Shown: positions 1 to 4,620 of the stretch, piece after piece | Layout: each line of letters starts with the position of its first letter | Numbering within the stretch: the first letter of the stretch is position 1 | Origin: Phycisphaeraceae bacterium | Lineage (GTDB): Bacteria; Planctomycetota; Phycisphaerae; Phycisphaerales; Phycisphaeraceae | Assembly: GCA_029260675.1 (NCBI GenBank) | Contig: JAJDCV010000162.1 | Location: forward strand, 1 to 6,072 | Direction of reading: 5' to 3' | DNA length: 6,072 nt | Position numbers and translations under genes: made by a program | Notes under the pieces: model-generated | Told to the model about the DNA's origin: nothing | Seen by the model: only the letters and a program-made list of their open reading frames with translations | Database searches by the model: none

Positions 1-356
1 ACCCGCCGGGGGATCTTCGCCATCGCGGTCACCAGCGCGCTACGGAAGCTGTTCGGCAGGATGACCGCGGTATCGAAGTTGCCCGCCGCCAACCTCGCCG
101 CCAGACGGATCGGCCCGCCCCGCCGGCCGTCGTGCTTGCCACGCCGCTTGCCACGGACCGTAACGGTGCGGTTGATCCAGGGGTTCGGGTCGATGATCGG
201 CCGGACCATCGCCCCGACCAGGGCCGTGATGTGGGCGTCCGGGTACAACGCCCGCAGCGCACGCAGCGTGGGCATCGCCATCACACAATCGCCCAGCCAG
301 GTCGGCATCACGACCAGTAGCCGGCGGGCATCGACGACGGGGGACTCCTCGGGCAT
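1..356 (-). CDS. waaF: LPS heptosyltransferase (GT9 family, WaaF/RfaF-like), 5' part only
   Basis: Glycosyltransferase family 9 enzyme, most like ADP-heptose:LPS heptosyltransferase II, which adds heptose to the LPS inner core at the cytoplasmic face of the inner membrane. Only the first 118 codons are present; the 3' end is beyond base 1. Visible: a Rossmann-type start with MPTWLGDCVMAMPTLRAL (residues 17-34), equivalent to the P-[ST]-W-[VL]-G-D-x-x-M segment of WaaF, then RALYPDAHI, and a second family block FDTAVILPNSFRSAL (94-108), matching the 'LPNSFKSAL' signature of WaaF. The ATG at 356 is chosen because a TATACT box lies 7 bases upstream and the GT9 core starts about 10 residues in; an in-frame ATG at 383 would add nine unremarkable residues upstream of that box. 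There is an odd basic stretch (residues 68-79, KRRGKHDGRR core). The neighbouring GmhB-type phosphatase belongs to the same heptose pathway. The family call is solid; WaaF rather than another GT9 is likely, not certain. Confidence 0.88.
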   Translation of the reverse strand, partial: MPEESPVVDARRLLVVMPTWLGDCVMAMPTLRALRALYPDAHITALVGAMVRPIIDPNPWINRTVTVRGKRRGKHDGRRGGPIRLAARLAAGNFDTAVILPNSFRSALVTAMAKIPRR

Positions 357-363
357 CCGCCAA

Positions 364-372
364 AGTATACCA
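364..372 (-). promoter_or_regulatory. Extended -10 promoter, probably leaderless start of waaF
   Basis: Read on the minus strand this is TGG-TATACT, an extended -10 (TGn plus a hexamer one base from TATAAT), ending 7 bases before the ATG at 356. Transcription starting about 7 bases downstream would begin at or next to the start codon, so the mRNA would be leaderless. No good -35 is seen at 17 bases (TTGATC lies 19 bases upstream). There is no Shine-Dalgarno sequence in front of the ATG apart from an unusably close GGCGG. Confidence 0.55.
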
Positions 373-454
373 GCGTCCCACATCCGCCGATCAATCCATC
401 CCGTCGCGGCCCAGCATTGATTCATGCGGCAGATAGATTCGCGCGGCTGTAGAT

Positions 455-515
455 GTGGACTATGCTAACCTTTCAATCATATAATGATATATAATTTATA
501 TTTTATCTTATGTCG
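455..515. other. AT-rich island in the waaF upstream region
   Basis: The 294-base gap between waaF and the gmhB-like gene contains no convincing gene. Its centre is strikingly AT-rich against GC-rich surroundings, especially 471-513. On the plus strand it contains two perfect TATAAT hexamers 10 bases apart (480-485 and 490-495), the first within a near-palindrome ATCAT-ATA-ATGAT (476-488). No matching -35 boxes at 16-18 bases were found for either. It could be an upstream activating or UP-like element for waaF, a promoter for an unannotated small RNA, or a nucleoid-protein binding site. Nothing in the sequence decides between these. Confidence 0.5.
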
Positions 516-590
516 TGATAGCTTACTGCCAAACATCCGTCGCGTGTGAACTCGATTGGCCAGAGCGTCACGCTCGCATGGATAATGTTT

Positions 591-624
591 CCCCCCGGCA
601 CCCCCCAGCTTTCCCCGATTACCC
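591..624 (-). other. Putative G-quadruplex downstream of the gmhB-like gene
   Basis: On the minus (coding) strand four G runs of 3, 4, 6 and 6 are separated by loops of 5, 6 and 4 bases (TAATC, AAAGCT, TGCC), which fits the usual four-run quadruplex pattern. It begins about 27 bases after the stop codon at 651, in the 3' untranslated region. No stem-loop with a T-run is present there, so an RNA quadruplex might serve as a 3'-end or stability element. That role is inference. Confidence 0.5.
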
Positions 625-650
625 GGCCACCAGGCACGATCGTCTGCGTG

Positions 651-1850
651 TCAACGGTCCCACAAGATCGCCGCGATGGCGGAGAGCTGAATGACCACCG
701 CCGATCCGATCAGCCGCATAAACAAGCCGCTGTCCGCCGAGCCAAGCCACAACGCCCCGAGCAGGCAGGCACCCGCCACGGTCTGCAGCACGATCGCCAT
801 GATCCGTGTGTACGAAAAATCCATGCCGGTGCCGCGCTGGTTCCGCAGTTCCTGGAGGATCATCCGCAGGGTCTTCTCGTCCTCGGCAGGTGACGCCTGA
901 GGCGCGGGCATCGGCTTGACGATCTCGGCTTGTTGTGTCGCCGGGGCGGTCGGTGTCGCGACCGGCTCGGTCTTGGTTACCGGCGGACCCGCTTCTTCCT
1001 GATCATCCAACTCAGCGACGGGCACGTTCCAGGGCCTAAACGGCTTGGGCTCCGATTGGGTCGCGATCCCGACATCGCTTGAGCCGGTGGACGAACTGCC
1101 TGATCCTGCACCGGGGTTGCTCGCATCGGGAACTATCCCGCCGGGCTGCTGCTTTTCACGCTGCAGCTTCGCCACCGCGGCGGCATCCCACTTACGTTGT
1201 GGTGGGCCGCCACGATGGATCTGCTCACTGGTCTCGGGTTTGCGTTGCTGGGCCACGATCCGCACCGCCTCGACCAGGTTGCGGGCGTAGAAGTCCGGTG
1301 TGGCTTTGTGTTCGCCTGAATCCCCCGACGTGCCAGCTAGCCCCGGGTGCTCGCGTGGATCGAAGGGCTTAAGCCGATCGGCATCCAGACGCAACAGGAT
1401 CGCACGGGTGCCCGCCGCCAACCCCGCTTGCACGTCGCGCACCTGGTCCCCGATCGTCCAGCTCTGCGACAGGTCCATCCCAAGCTCGCGGGCCGCCTCC
1501 TGAAGCATCCCCGGCGAGGGCTTCCGGTTGGGGTGTTCCTTGCGGTATTGGCTGACCGTGCCTTCGGGGTGGTACGGGCAGTAGTAATAACGATCGATCT
1601 TCGCCCCGTTCGCACCCGCGGCAAGCATCTCGCTAAGACGGTCGTGCACCGCCTTGACGTCGTCTTCGGTGTATCGTCCCCGCGCCACACCGCCCTGGTT
1701 GGTAATCACCACGACCTTGTAGCCCAGCCCACACAACGACGCCACCGCCGTCGCCGCGCCCTGCATCAGACGCACCTTCGCCGGGTCACCCAGATCCCCG
1801 TCGTTGTGGATGAGCGTGTTATCGCGATCTAGGAAGACAGCCGCGTTCAT
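651..1850 (-). CDS. gmhB: GmhB-like HAD phosphatase with C-terminal two-helix membrane anchor
   Basis: N-terminal HAD phosphatase (about residues 1-200) of the D,D-heptose 1,7-bisphosphate 7-phosphatase family, which dephosphorylates heptose-1,7-bisphosphate on the way to ADP-heptose. HAD motifs: FLDRDNTLI (6-14, nucleophile D8 and acid/base D10), VVITNQGG (47-54), RKPSPGML (109-116, Lys110), IGDQVRD (133-139). The family zinc loop is altered: C91 is kept, but the other three ligand positions read Y93, H106 and N108. Residues ~205-323 form a Pro/Ser/Gly/Gln-rich, probably disordered linker, followed by a charged helix and two hydrophobic segments (about 349-369 and 376-396), ending WDR. At 399 aa it is about twice the usual ~190 aa GmhB. 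One uninterrupted frame supports a real fusion. The anchor should hold the catalytic domain at the cytoplasmic face of the membrane, near WaaF, encoded next door. The ATG at 1850 lies right before the HAD motif; no SD is present. Substrate is inferred; a generic sugar or histidinol phosphatase is possible. Confidence 0.88.
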   Translation of the reverse strand: MNAAVFLDRDNTLIHNDGDLGDPAKVRLMQGAATAVASLCGLGYKVVVITNQGGVARGRYTEDDVKAVHDRLSEMLAAGANGAKIDRYYYCPYHPEGTVSQYRKEHPNRKPSPGMLQEAARELGMDLSQSWTIGDQVRDVQAGLAAGTRAILLRLDADRLKPFDPREHPGLAGTSGDSGEHKATPDFYARNLVEAVRIVAQQRKPETSEQIHRGGPPQRKWDAAAVAKLQREKQQPGGIVPDASNPGAGSGSSSTGSSDVGIATQSEPKPFRPWNVPVAELDDQEEAGPPVTKTEPVATPTAPATQQAEIVKPMPAPQASPAEDEKTLRMILQELRNQRGTGMDFSYTRIMAIVLQTVAGACLLGALWLGSADSGLFMRLIGSAVVIQLSAIAAILWDR

Positions 1851-1856
1851 GCGTTA

Positions 1857-1862
1857 AGGATA
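1857..1862 (-). promoter_or_regulatory. -10-like hexamer TATCCT, possible leaderless start of gmhB-like gene
   Basis: On the minus strand TATCCT (TAnnnT type) ends 6 bases before the ATG at 1850, the same placement as in front of waaF, gmk and pyrR. There is no Shine-Dalgarno sequence in between (TAACGC). No -35 at a proper distance is visible: TTGACC is only 10 bases upstream. On its own this is weak; its value is as part of the recurring pattern. Confidence 0.35.
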
Positions 1863-1925
1863 ATCGGGAAGGGGTCAACGGGCGAATAGACGCTCAATAA
1901 GCTACGGACGGTCCAACTCTCGTGC

Positions 1926-2525
1926 CTAACTCTTCCGCCTGCGTTCCAACTCATCCGCGACGGCCTGCACGGCCTGATCCACCGCGGTATCCAGGTCGTC
2001 ATTCACGATGAAGGCGTCATACACCCCGCAGTCCCGGGCGCGATCGATCTCGTGCTTGGCCCGTGCGAATCGGCCACGGATCGTCTGCTCATCCTCGCGC
2101 TGACGCCGACGCAGCCGTTGCAGCAGCGCCTCTTCGCTGGGCGGCTCGATGAACAACGAGAAGCAGTCCGGCATGTTTTTCTTGATCTGGATCGCACCCT
2201 CGACATCGATCTCCAGGATCATCAGCCGGCCATTGTCCAGGTTCTCCTCGACCGGCCGGCGGGGGGTGCCGTAGTAGTTCCCGAAAACCTTGGCCCACTC
2301 CAGAAGCTTGCCGGCATCGCGGTGTAATTTGAATGTGGTCTCATCGACAAAGTGGTAATCCACCCCGTCGGTGTCTTCCTGGGTGATCGGGCGTGTAGTC
2401 ATCGAAACGCTGAAAACCGCGCCCAGACGGACCCGGACCCGGTGTGTAATCGTAGTCTTGCCGACCCCGGACGGGCCGGAAATGATCAACAAAAGGCCAA
2501 CAGAGCTGTCCACGGACGTTCCCAT
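1926..2525 (-). CDS. gmk: Guanylate kinase
   Basis: Cytoplasmic kinase converting GMP (and dGMP) plus ATP to GDP plus ADP, essential for GTP supply and GMP recycling. At 199 aa it matches the usual family length (about 185-210). Visible in order: Walker A GPSGVGKT (residues 17-24); the GMP-binding segment with SMTTR (41-45) and the DGVDYHF block (53-59); LLEWAKVFGNYYGTPR (74-89), containing the Glu and Tyr that contact the base; EIDVEGA (105-111), the Walker B-like 'DVxGA' signature; and the arginine-rich lid LLQRLRRRQ (134-142) with R150 and R152 further on. The C-terminal VNDDLDTAV is the standard family end. The start at 2525 places the P-loop at a normal distance. It lies 171 bases after pyrB with a -10-like box immediately upstream, so it probably has its own promoter. 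The gmhB-like gene follows after 75 bases. Confidence 0.97.
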   Translation of the reverse strand: MGTSVDSSVGLLLIISGPSGVGKTTITHRVRVRLGAVFSVSMTTRPITQEDTDGVDYHFVDETTFKLHRDAGKLLEWAKVFGNYYGTPRRPVEENLDNGRLMILEIDVEGAIQIKKNMPDCFSLFIEPPSEEALLQRLRRRQREDEQTIRGRFARAKHEIDRARDCGVYDAFIVNDDLDTAVDQAVQAVADELERRRKS

Positions 2526-2531
2526 CGGTCA

Positions 2532-2540
2532 GTTATACCA
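2532..2540 (-). promoter_or_regulatory. Extended -10 promoter, probably leaderless start of gmk
   Basis: On the minus strand the sequence is TGG-TATAAC followed by TGACCG and then ATG: an extended -10 ending 6 bases before the start codon. The TGGTATA core is shared with the box before waaF. No SD lies between it and the ATG and no clear -35 is seen upstream (the region is C-rich). Both facts fit an extended -10 promoter giving a leaderless gmk transcript. Confidence 0.5.
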
Positions 2541-2545
2541 GATCG

Positions 2546-2720
2546 AGGGGGAATTGGGGGTGGTAGATGGCGGATAGAGGATTGCGAAATTCTGTTGACG
2601 GCTGCTATCTGGTTAGACCTTACGATAGACAGACACATTACCGCATATGGAGACTAGGTCAGCGCCAACGACCACCCATTCCCCATCCCCCATCCGCTAT
2701 CCCCCATCCCCCATTACTCC
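2546..2720. repeat. Low-complexity inverted arms flanking the pyrB-gmk gap
   Basis: A G-rich stretch on the plus strand (2546-2580, with the core GATGGCGGATAG) and a C-rich stretch (2671-2720, with the core CATCCGCTATCC) are imperfect inverted copies, enclosing about 90 bases of ordinary sequence with no gene. In a minus-strand transcript the G-rich arm comes first, at the end of pyrB, and the C-rich arm second, just before gmk, so the two could pair imperfectly. The similarity is partly low-complexity and may reflect slippage instead of a selected hairpin. Confidence 0.4.
2675..2712 (-). other. Putative G-quadruplex across the pyrB stop codon
   Basis: On the coding (minus) strand five G runs of 5, 5, 5, 4 and 3 are separated by AT, a 9-base loop (ATAGCGGAT), AT and AAT. 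The pyrB stop codon TAG lies in the 9-base loop, so the structure would straddle the end of translation. The repeated GGGGGAT unit also encodes the last residues of PyrB (MGDGG). It may act in termination or mRNA stability, which is inference. Confidence 0.55.
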
Positions 2721-3674
2721 GCTGACCAGAAACAACGCCGCCATCCGGACGCTCAGCCCGTTGGCGACCTGCTGGAGGATCGCCGAGTTCGGGCCGTCGG
2801 CGACGGCGGAATCGATCTCGACCCCGCGGTTCATCGGGCCGGGGTGCATCACCAGCAGGTCGGGCTTGGCTCTACTTAGCCGCTGGGCGTTGAGCCCGAA
2901 GCGCGTCGAGTACTCGCGGACACTGGGGAACGCCTGGCTGGTCAGCCGCTCGAACTGGATACGCAGCATGTTCACCACATCGACCCTCGGCAGCACCTCG
3001 TCGAGGCTGTTCGATAACTCGCAACCCATGTCGGCAAACGCCGCGGGCAGAAGCGTCGGCGGGCCGACCAGAATCACGTGTGCCCCGAGTTTGAGCAGGC
3101 CATACACATTCGAACGCGCGACCCGGCTGTGGGTGATGTCCCCGACGATCGCGACGGTCAGACCGGTGAAGTCGAACGACTCGGTCCGGCCGGTCCGCTT
3201 GGCGATCGTCAGAATATCCAGAAGCCCCTGGGTCGGGTGCTCGTGCTGCCCGTCCCCGGCATTAATCACCGAGCAATCCACCGACCGCGCCAGGTGGGCC
3301 GCGGCCCCGCTGTGATGATGGCGACAGACGATTACATCCACCCCCATCGCCTCGATGTTCCGCGCGGTGTCGATCAGGGTCTCGCCCTTGGAGACACTCG
3401 AACCCTTGCCCGCCATCTCGAGCACATCCGCGGAGAGTCGGCTGGCCGCGAGGTTGAAGCTGGCGCGGGTGCGTGTCGAGTCCTCGAAGAAGAGATTGAC
3501 GACCACCCGGCCGCGCAACGCGGGCACCTTCTTCACACTCCGCGTCGATACGCCGTCAAACCCAAGTGCGGTCGTCAGCAGGAACCGGATGTCTTGGGCC
3601 GACAGGTCTTCCAAACCCAGCAGGTGGCGGTGCGGCCAGTGGTATTCGGCTGATCCAGCCGGGGTATCAGTCAC
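2697..3674 (-). CDS. pyrB: Aspartate carbamoyltransferase catalytic chain
   Basis: Catalyses carbamoyl phosphate plus L-aspartate to N-carbamoyl-aspartate, the committed step of pyrimidine synthesis, in the cytoplasm. 325 aa from the GTG at 3674, within the family norm (about 300-330). Motifs, numbered from that start: carbamoyl-phosphate loop FEDSTRTRASF (63-73), SVSKGET loop (93-99), HEHPTQ (144-149), GDITHSRVARSN (178-189), the aspartate-binding MLRIQFER (236-243) and HPGPMNRGVEI (277-287). All key residues appear intact. GTG at 3674 is preferred to ATG at 3701 because it overlaps the pyrR stop as GTGACTGA (translational coupling) and sits 6 bases after a purine-rich RBS, while the ATG has none. 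The upstream pyrR neighbour is the classic partner. No regulatory chain (pyrI) or dihydroorotase gene lies in the window. The last codons run into a G-rich repeat, so the C-terminus may be evolutionarily unstable. Confidence 0.96.
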   Translation of the reverse strand: MTDTPAGSAEYHWPHRHLLGLEDLSAQDIRFLLTTALGFDGVSTRSVKKVPALRGRVVVNLFFEDSTRTRASFNLAASRLSADVLEMAGKGSSVSKGETLIDTARNIEAMGVDVIVCRHHHSGAAAHLARSVDCSVINAGDGQHEHPTQGLLDILTIAKRTGRTESFDFTGLTVAIVGDITHSRVARSNVYGLLKLGAHVILVGPPTLLPAAFADMGCELSNSLDEVLPRVDVVNMLRIQFERLTSQAFPSVREYSTRFGLNAQRLSRAKPDLLVMHPGPMNRGVEIDSAVADGPNSAILQQVANGLSVRMAALFLVSGVMGDGG

Positions 3675-4287
3675 GGGCCGCCCCCTTCCCTTCGCCCTCA
3701 TCGAAGACCACCACGGCGTCCTTCTCGTCGGTCGGTGTCAGCATGACCTGCACCTTCGCCCCCGGTGCCAGCTCCGCATCCGCCCCGTCCGTCAGGTCAA
3801 GGCCGACAAAATCCGGAGCGACCGGCAACTCCCGGCCGCCGCGGTCCACCAGCACGCCCAGCCACACCCGACGGGGCCGGCCCAGGTCCATCAGCGACTG
3901 CAACGCCGCACGCACCGACCGCCCGGTCATCAAGACATCGTCGATCAGCACCACGTTCAGGCCATCAATCGGGAAATCGATCTCAGTCGTCCGCACCACC
4001 GGCTGCGGCCCGATCTCGGAAAGGTCGTCTCGATATAGCGTGATATCCAGCGTGCCGATCCGCCCCTCAAACCGCTCAGCACTGAGCCGATCCGCGATCC
4101 GCTGGGCCAGCACATCCCCCCGGCTGCGAACCCCGACCAGGGCCCAGCCGTCACCCGCACCATTAATACTTGGGTTTTGTCCGCCCGCCCCCCGGCCCTG
4201 ACCACCCCCCGCAATCGCACGACTGATCCCAACACACAGCGATTCGATCAGACTCTCGAAGCGGTCACCGTCGGCGAGCACACGCAT
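3667..4287 (-). CDS. pyrR: PyrR: pyrimidine operon regulator / uracil phosphoribosyltransferase
   Basis: Type I PRTase-fold protein that in other bacteria binds pyr mRNA in response to UMP/UTP and also has uracil phosphoribosyltransferase activity (uracil plus PRPP to UMP). Signatures, numbered from the ATG at 4287 (206 aa): LVGVRSRG (50-57), IGTLDITLYRDDL (77-89, a hallmark PyrR block), the PRPP loop VVLIDDVLMTGRSV (112-125, acidic pair D116/D117; Met replaces the common Tyr before TGR), and VLVDRGGRELP (145-155). ATG 4287 is chosen because RVLADGDRF aligns with the N-terminus of known PyrR proteins (about 180 aa); a GTG at 4365 would add 26 residues translated from the G-rich repeat region. 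Residues ~27-47 are a Gly/Asn/Gln-rich insertion between the first helix and the first strand, which accounts for the extra length. First gene of a two-gene pyrR-pyrB operon, with an 8-base overlap. Whether it regulates RNA here is unproven. Confidence 0.94.
   Translation of the reverse strand: MRVLADGDRFESLIESLCVGISRAIAGGGQGRGAGGQNPSINGAGDGWALVGVRSRGDVLAQRIADRLSAERFEGRIGTLDITLYRDDLSEIGPQPVVRTTEIDFPIDGLNVVLIDDVLMTGRSVRAALQSLMDLGRPRRVWLGVLVDRGGRELPVAPDFVGLDLTDGADAELAPGAKVQVMLTPTDEKDAVVVFDEGEGKGAARD
3681..3693 (-). promoter_or_regulatory. Purine-rich ribosome-binding site of pyrB
   Basis: Inside the end of pyrR the minus strand reads GAAGGGAAGGGGG, 6 bases before the GTG at 3674. This supports GTG over the upstream ATG as the start of pyrB and fits a coupled second gene in an operon. 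Confidence 0.55.
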
Positions 4288-4293
4288 GGCCGC

Positions 4294-4321
4294 ATGGTAG
4301 CCAAGCCGAACAACCATGCAA
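4294..4321 (-). promoter_or_regulatory. Possible pyrR promoter with leaderless start
   Basis: On the minus strand TTGCAT (4316-4321), a 16-base spacer and TACCAT (4294-4299) resemble -35 and -10 boxes. The -10 ends 6 bases before the ATG at 4287. There is no SD before that ATG (GCGGCC only). If real, the pyrR-pyrB mRNA has almost no 5' leader. The boxes are individually weak matches to consensus. Confidence 0.35.
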
Positions 4322-4351
4322 CCCCAGCACGCTCCGCCCACCCCGCCCCCC
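4322..4351 (-). other. Putative G-quadruplex upstream of pyrR
   Basis: Minus-strand G runs of 6, 4, 3 and 4 with loops C, T and an 11-base loop. The motif abuts the -35-like TTGCAT, so as DNA it could affect initiation at the pyrR promoter. The long third loop makes it weaker than the other two motifs in the window. Confidence 0.4.
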
Positions 4352-4385
4352 GCAAACTCACCCACTTACATACCCGCCCAAAACC

Positions 4386-4433
4386 CACTCTCAAGCCCAC
4401 TCACTTGCCCACTCACAGGCTCACTCACTTACC
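4386..4433. repeat. 12-bp tandem repeat, four units
   Basis: Plus-strand units CACTCTCAAGCC, CACTCACTTGCC, CACTCACAGGCT and CACTCACTTACC, head to tail without gaps, plus a diverged copy CACTTACATACC at 4363-4374. On the minus strand this is GTGAGTG-rich. It lies between the palindrome at 4454-4478 and the pyrR promoter candidate. It may be slippage-prone intergenic sequence or a set of iterated protein-binding sites (12 bp is a little over one helical turn). Confidence 0.7.
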
Positions 4434-4453
4434 CGCAGCACGCACATCTACAA

Positions 4454-4478
4454 GATCAAATTTAGGCTAAATTTGATC
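4454..4478. promoter_or_regulatory. Perfect 25-bp palindrome (12-bp arms), possible operator
   Basis: GATCAAATTTAG, one central G, then CTAAATTTGATC: perfect 12-bp inverted arms. After one mismatch on each side, three further bases (ACA/TGT) also pair. The arms are AT-rich within a GC-rich gap and no T-run follows on either strand, so a dimeric repressor or activator site is likelier than an intrinsic terminator. It lies 167 bases upstream of the pyrR start codon and about 315 bases beyond the lipoprotein stop codon. The regulator is unknown. Confidence 0.6.
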
Positions 4479-4571
4479 CTGTGATAGCTGGCCGTTGCAC
4501 CCGCGACAGGTATCGAGTGTTCTCAATCCAGGCGTAATGGCTGCGGTAGGGATCGAGTCCAGATATCTTTG

Positions 4572-4620
4572 GTAGCCGCCGCGTGACACGCGGCGGGCCC
4601 CGCGGGCCGTCGGCCCGCGG
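4572..4620 (+). repeat. REP-like doublet: GTAG plus two perfect GC palindromes
   Basis: GTAG (4572-4575) is followed directly by CCGCCGCGTG-A-CACGCGGCGG (4576-4596) and, after three bases, by CCGCGGGCCG-T-CGGCCCGCGG (4600-4620). Each has perfect 10-bp arms around one central base. Repetitive extragenic palindromes mobilised by RAYT (TnpA-REP) transposases typically carry a 5' GTAG or GGAG tetranucleotide before a GC-rich hairpin, and lie between genes, as here. The second palindrome has no CTAC at its outer end, so a classic inverted REP pair is not complete. No RAYT gene is in the window. It could also act as a 3'-end stabilising hairpin for the lipoprotein mRNA. Confidence 0.55.

Noticed and set aside
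563..575. GAGCGTCACGCTC palindrome as a terminator of the gmhB-like gene
   Set aside because: Short 6-bp arms around one base with no following T-run on the minus strand; could be chance.
546..893. 115-codon plus-strand frame after the AT-rich island
   Set aside because: Mostly antisense to the C-terminus of the gmhB-like gene; no RBS and no recognisable protein content, although the TATAAT boxes upstream made it worth a look.
2588..2626. TTGACG followed by TACGAT as a plus-strand promoter
   Set aside because: The spacer is about 20 bases, too long, and no gene follows on that strand.
2647..3315. 222-codon plus-strand frame
   Set aside because: Antisense to pyrB, whose motifs are all intact; the translated sequence is Ser/Arg-rich shadow content with no family features.
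3675..3701. ATG at 3701 as the pyrB start
   Set aside because: It would overlap pyrR by 35 bases and has no RBS, while GTG at 3674 has a purine-rich RBS and the coupled GTGACTGA overlap. Not fully excluded.
4288..4365. GTG at 4365 as the pyrR start
   Set aside because: It would add 26 Gly-rich residues encoded by the G-run region; family alignment begins at the ATG at 4287.
4177..4470. 97-codon plus-strand frame with Thr-His-Leu repeats
   Set aside because: The repeats come from the 12-bp tandem array, and the first part is antisense to the well-supported pyrR gene.
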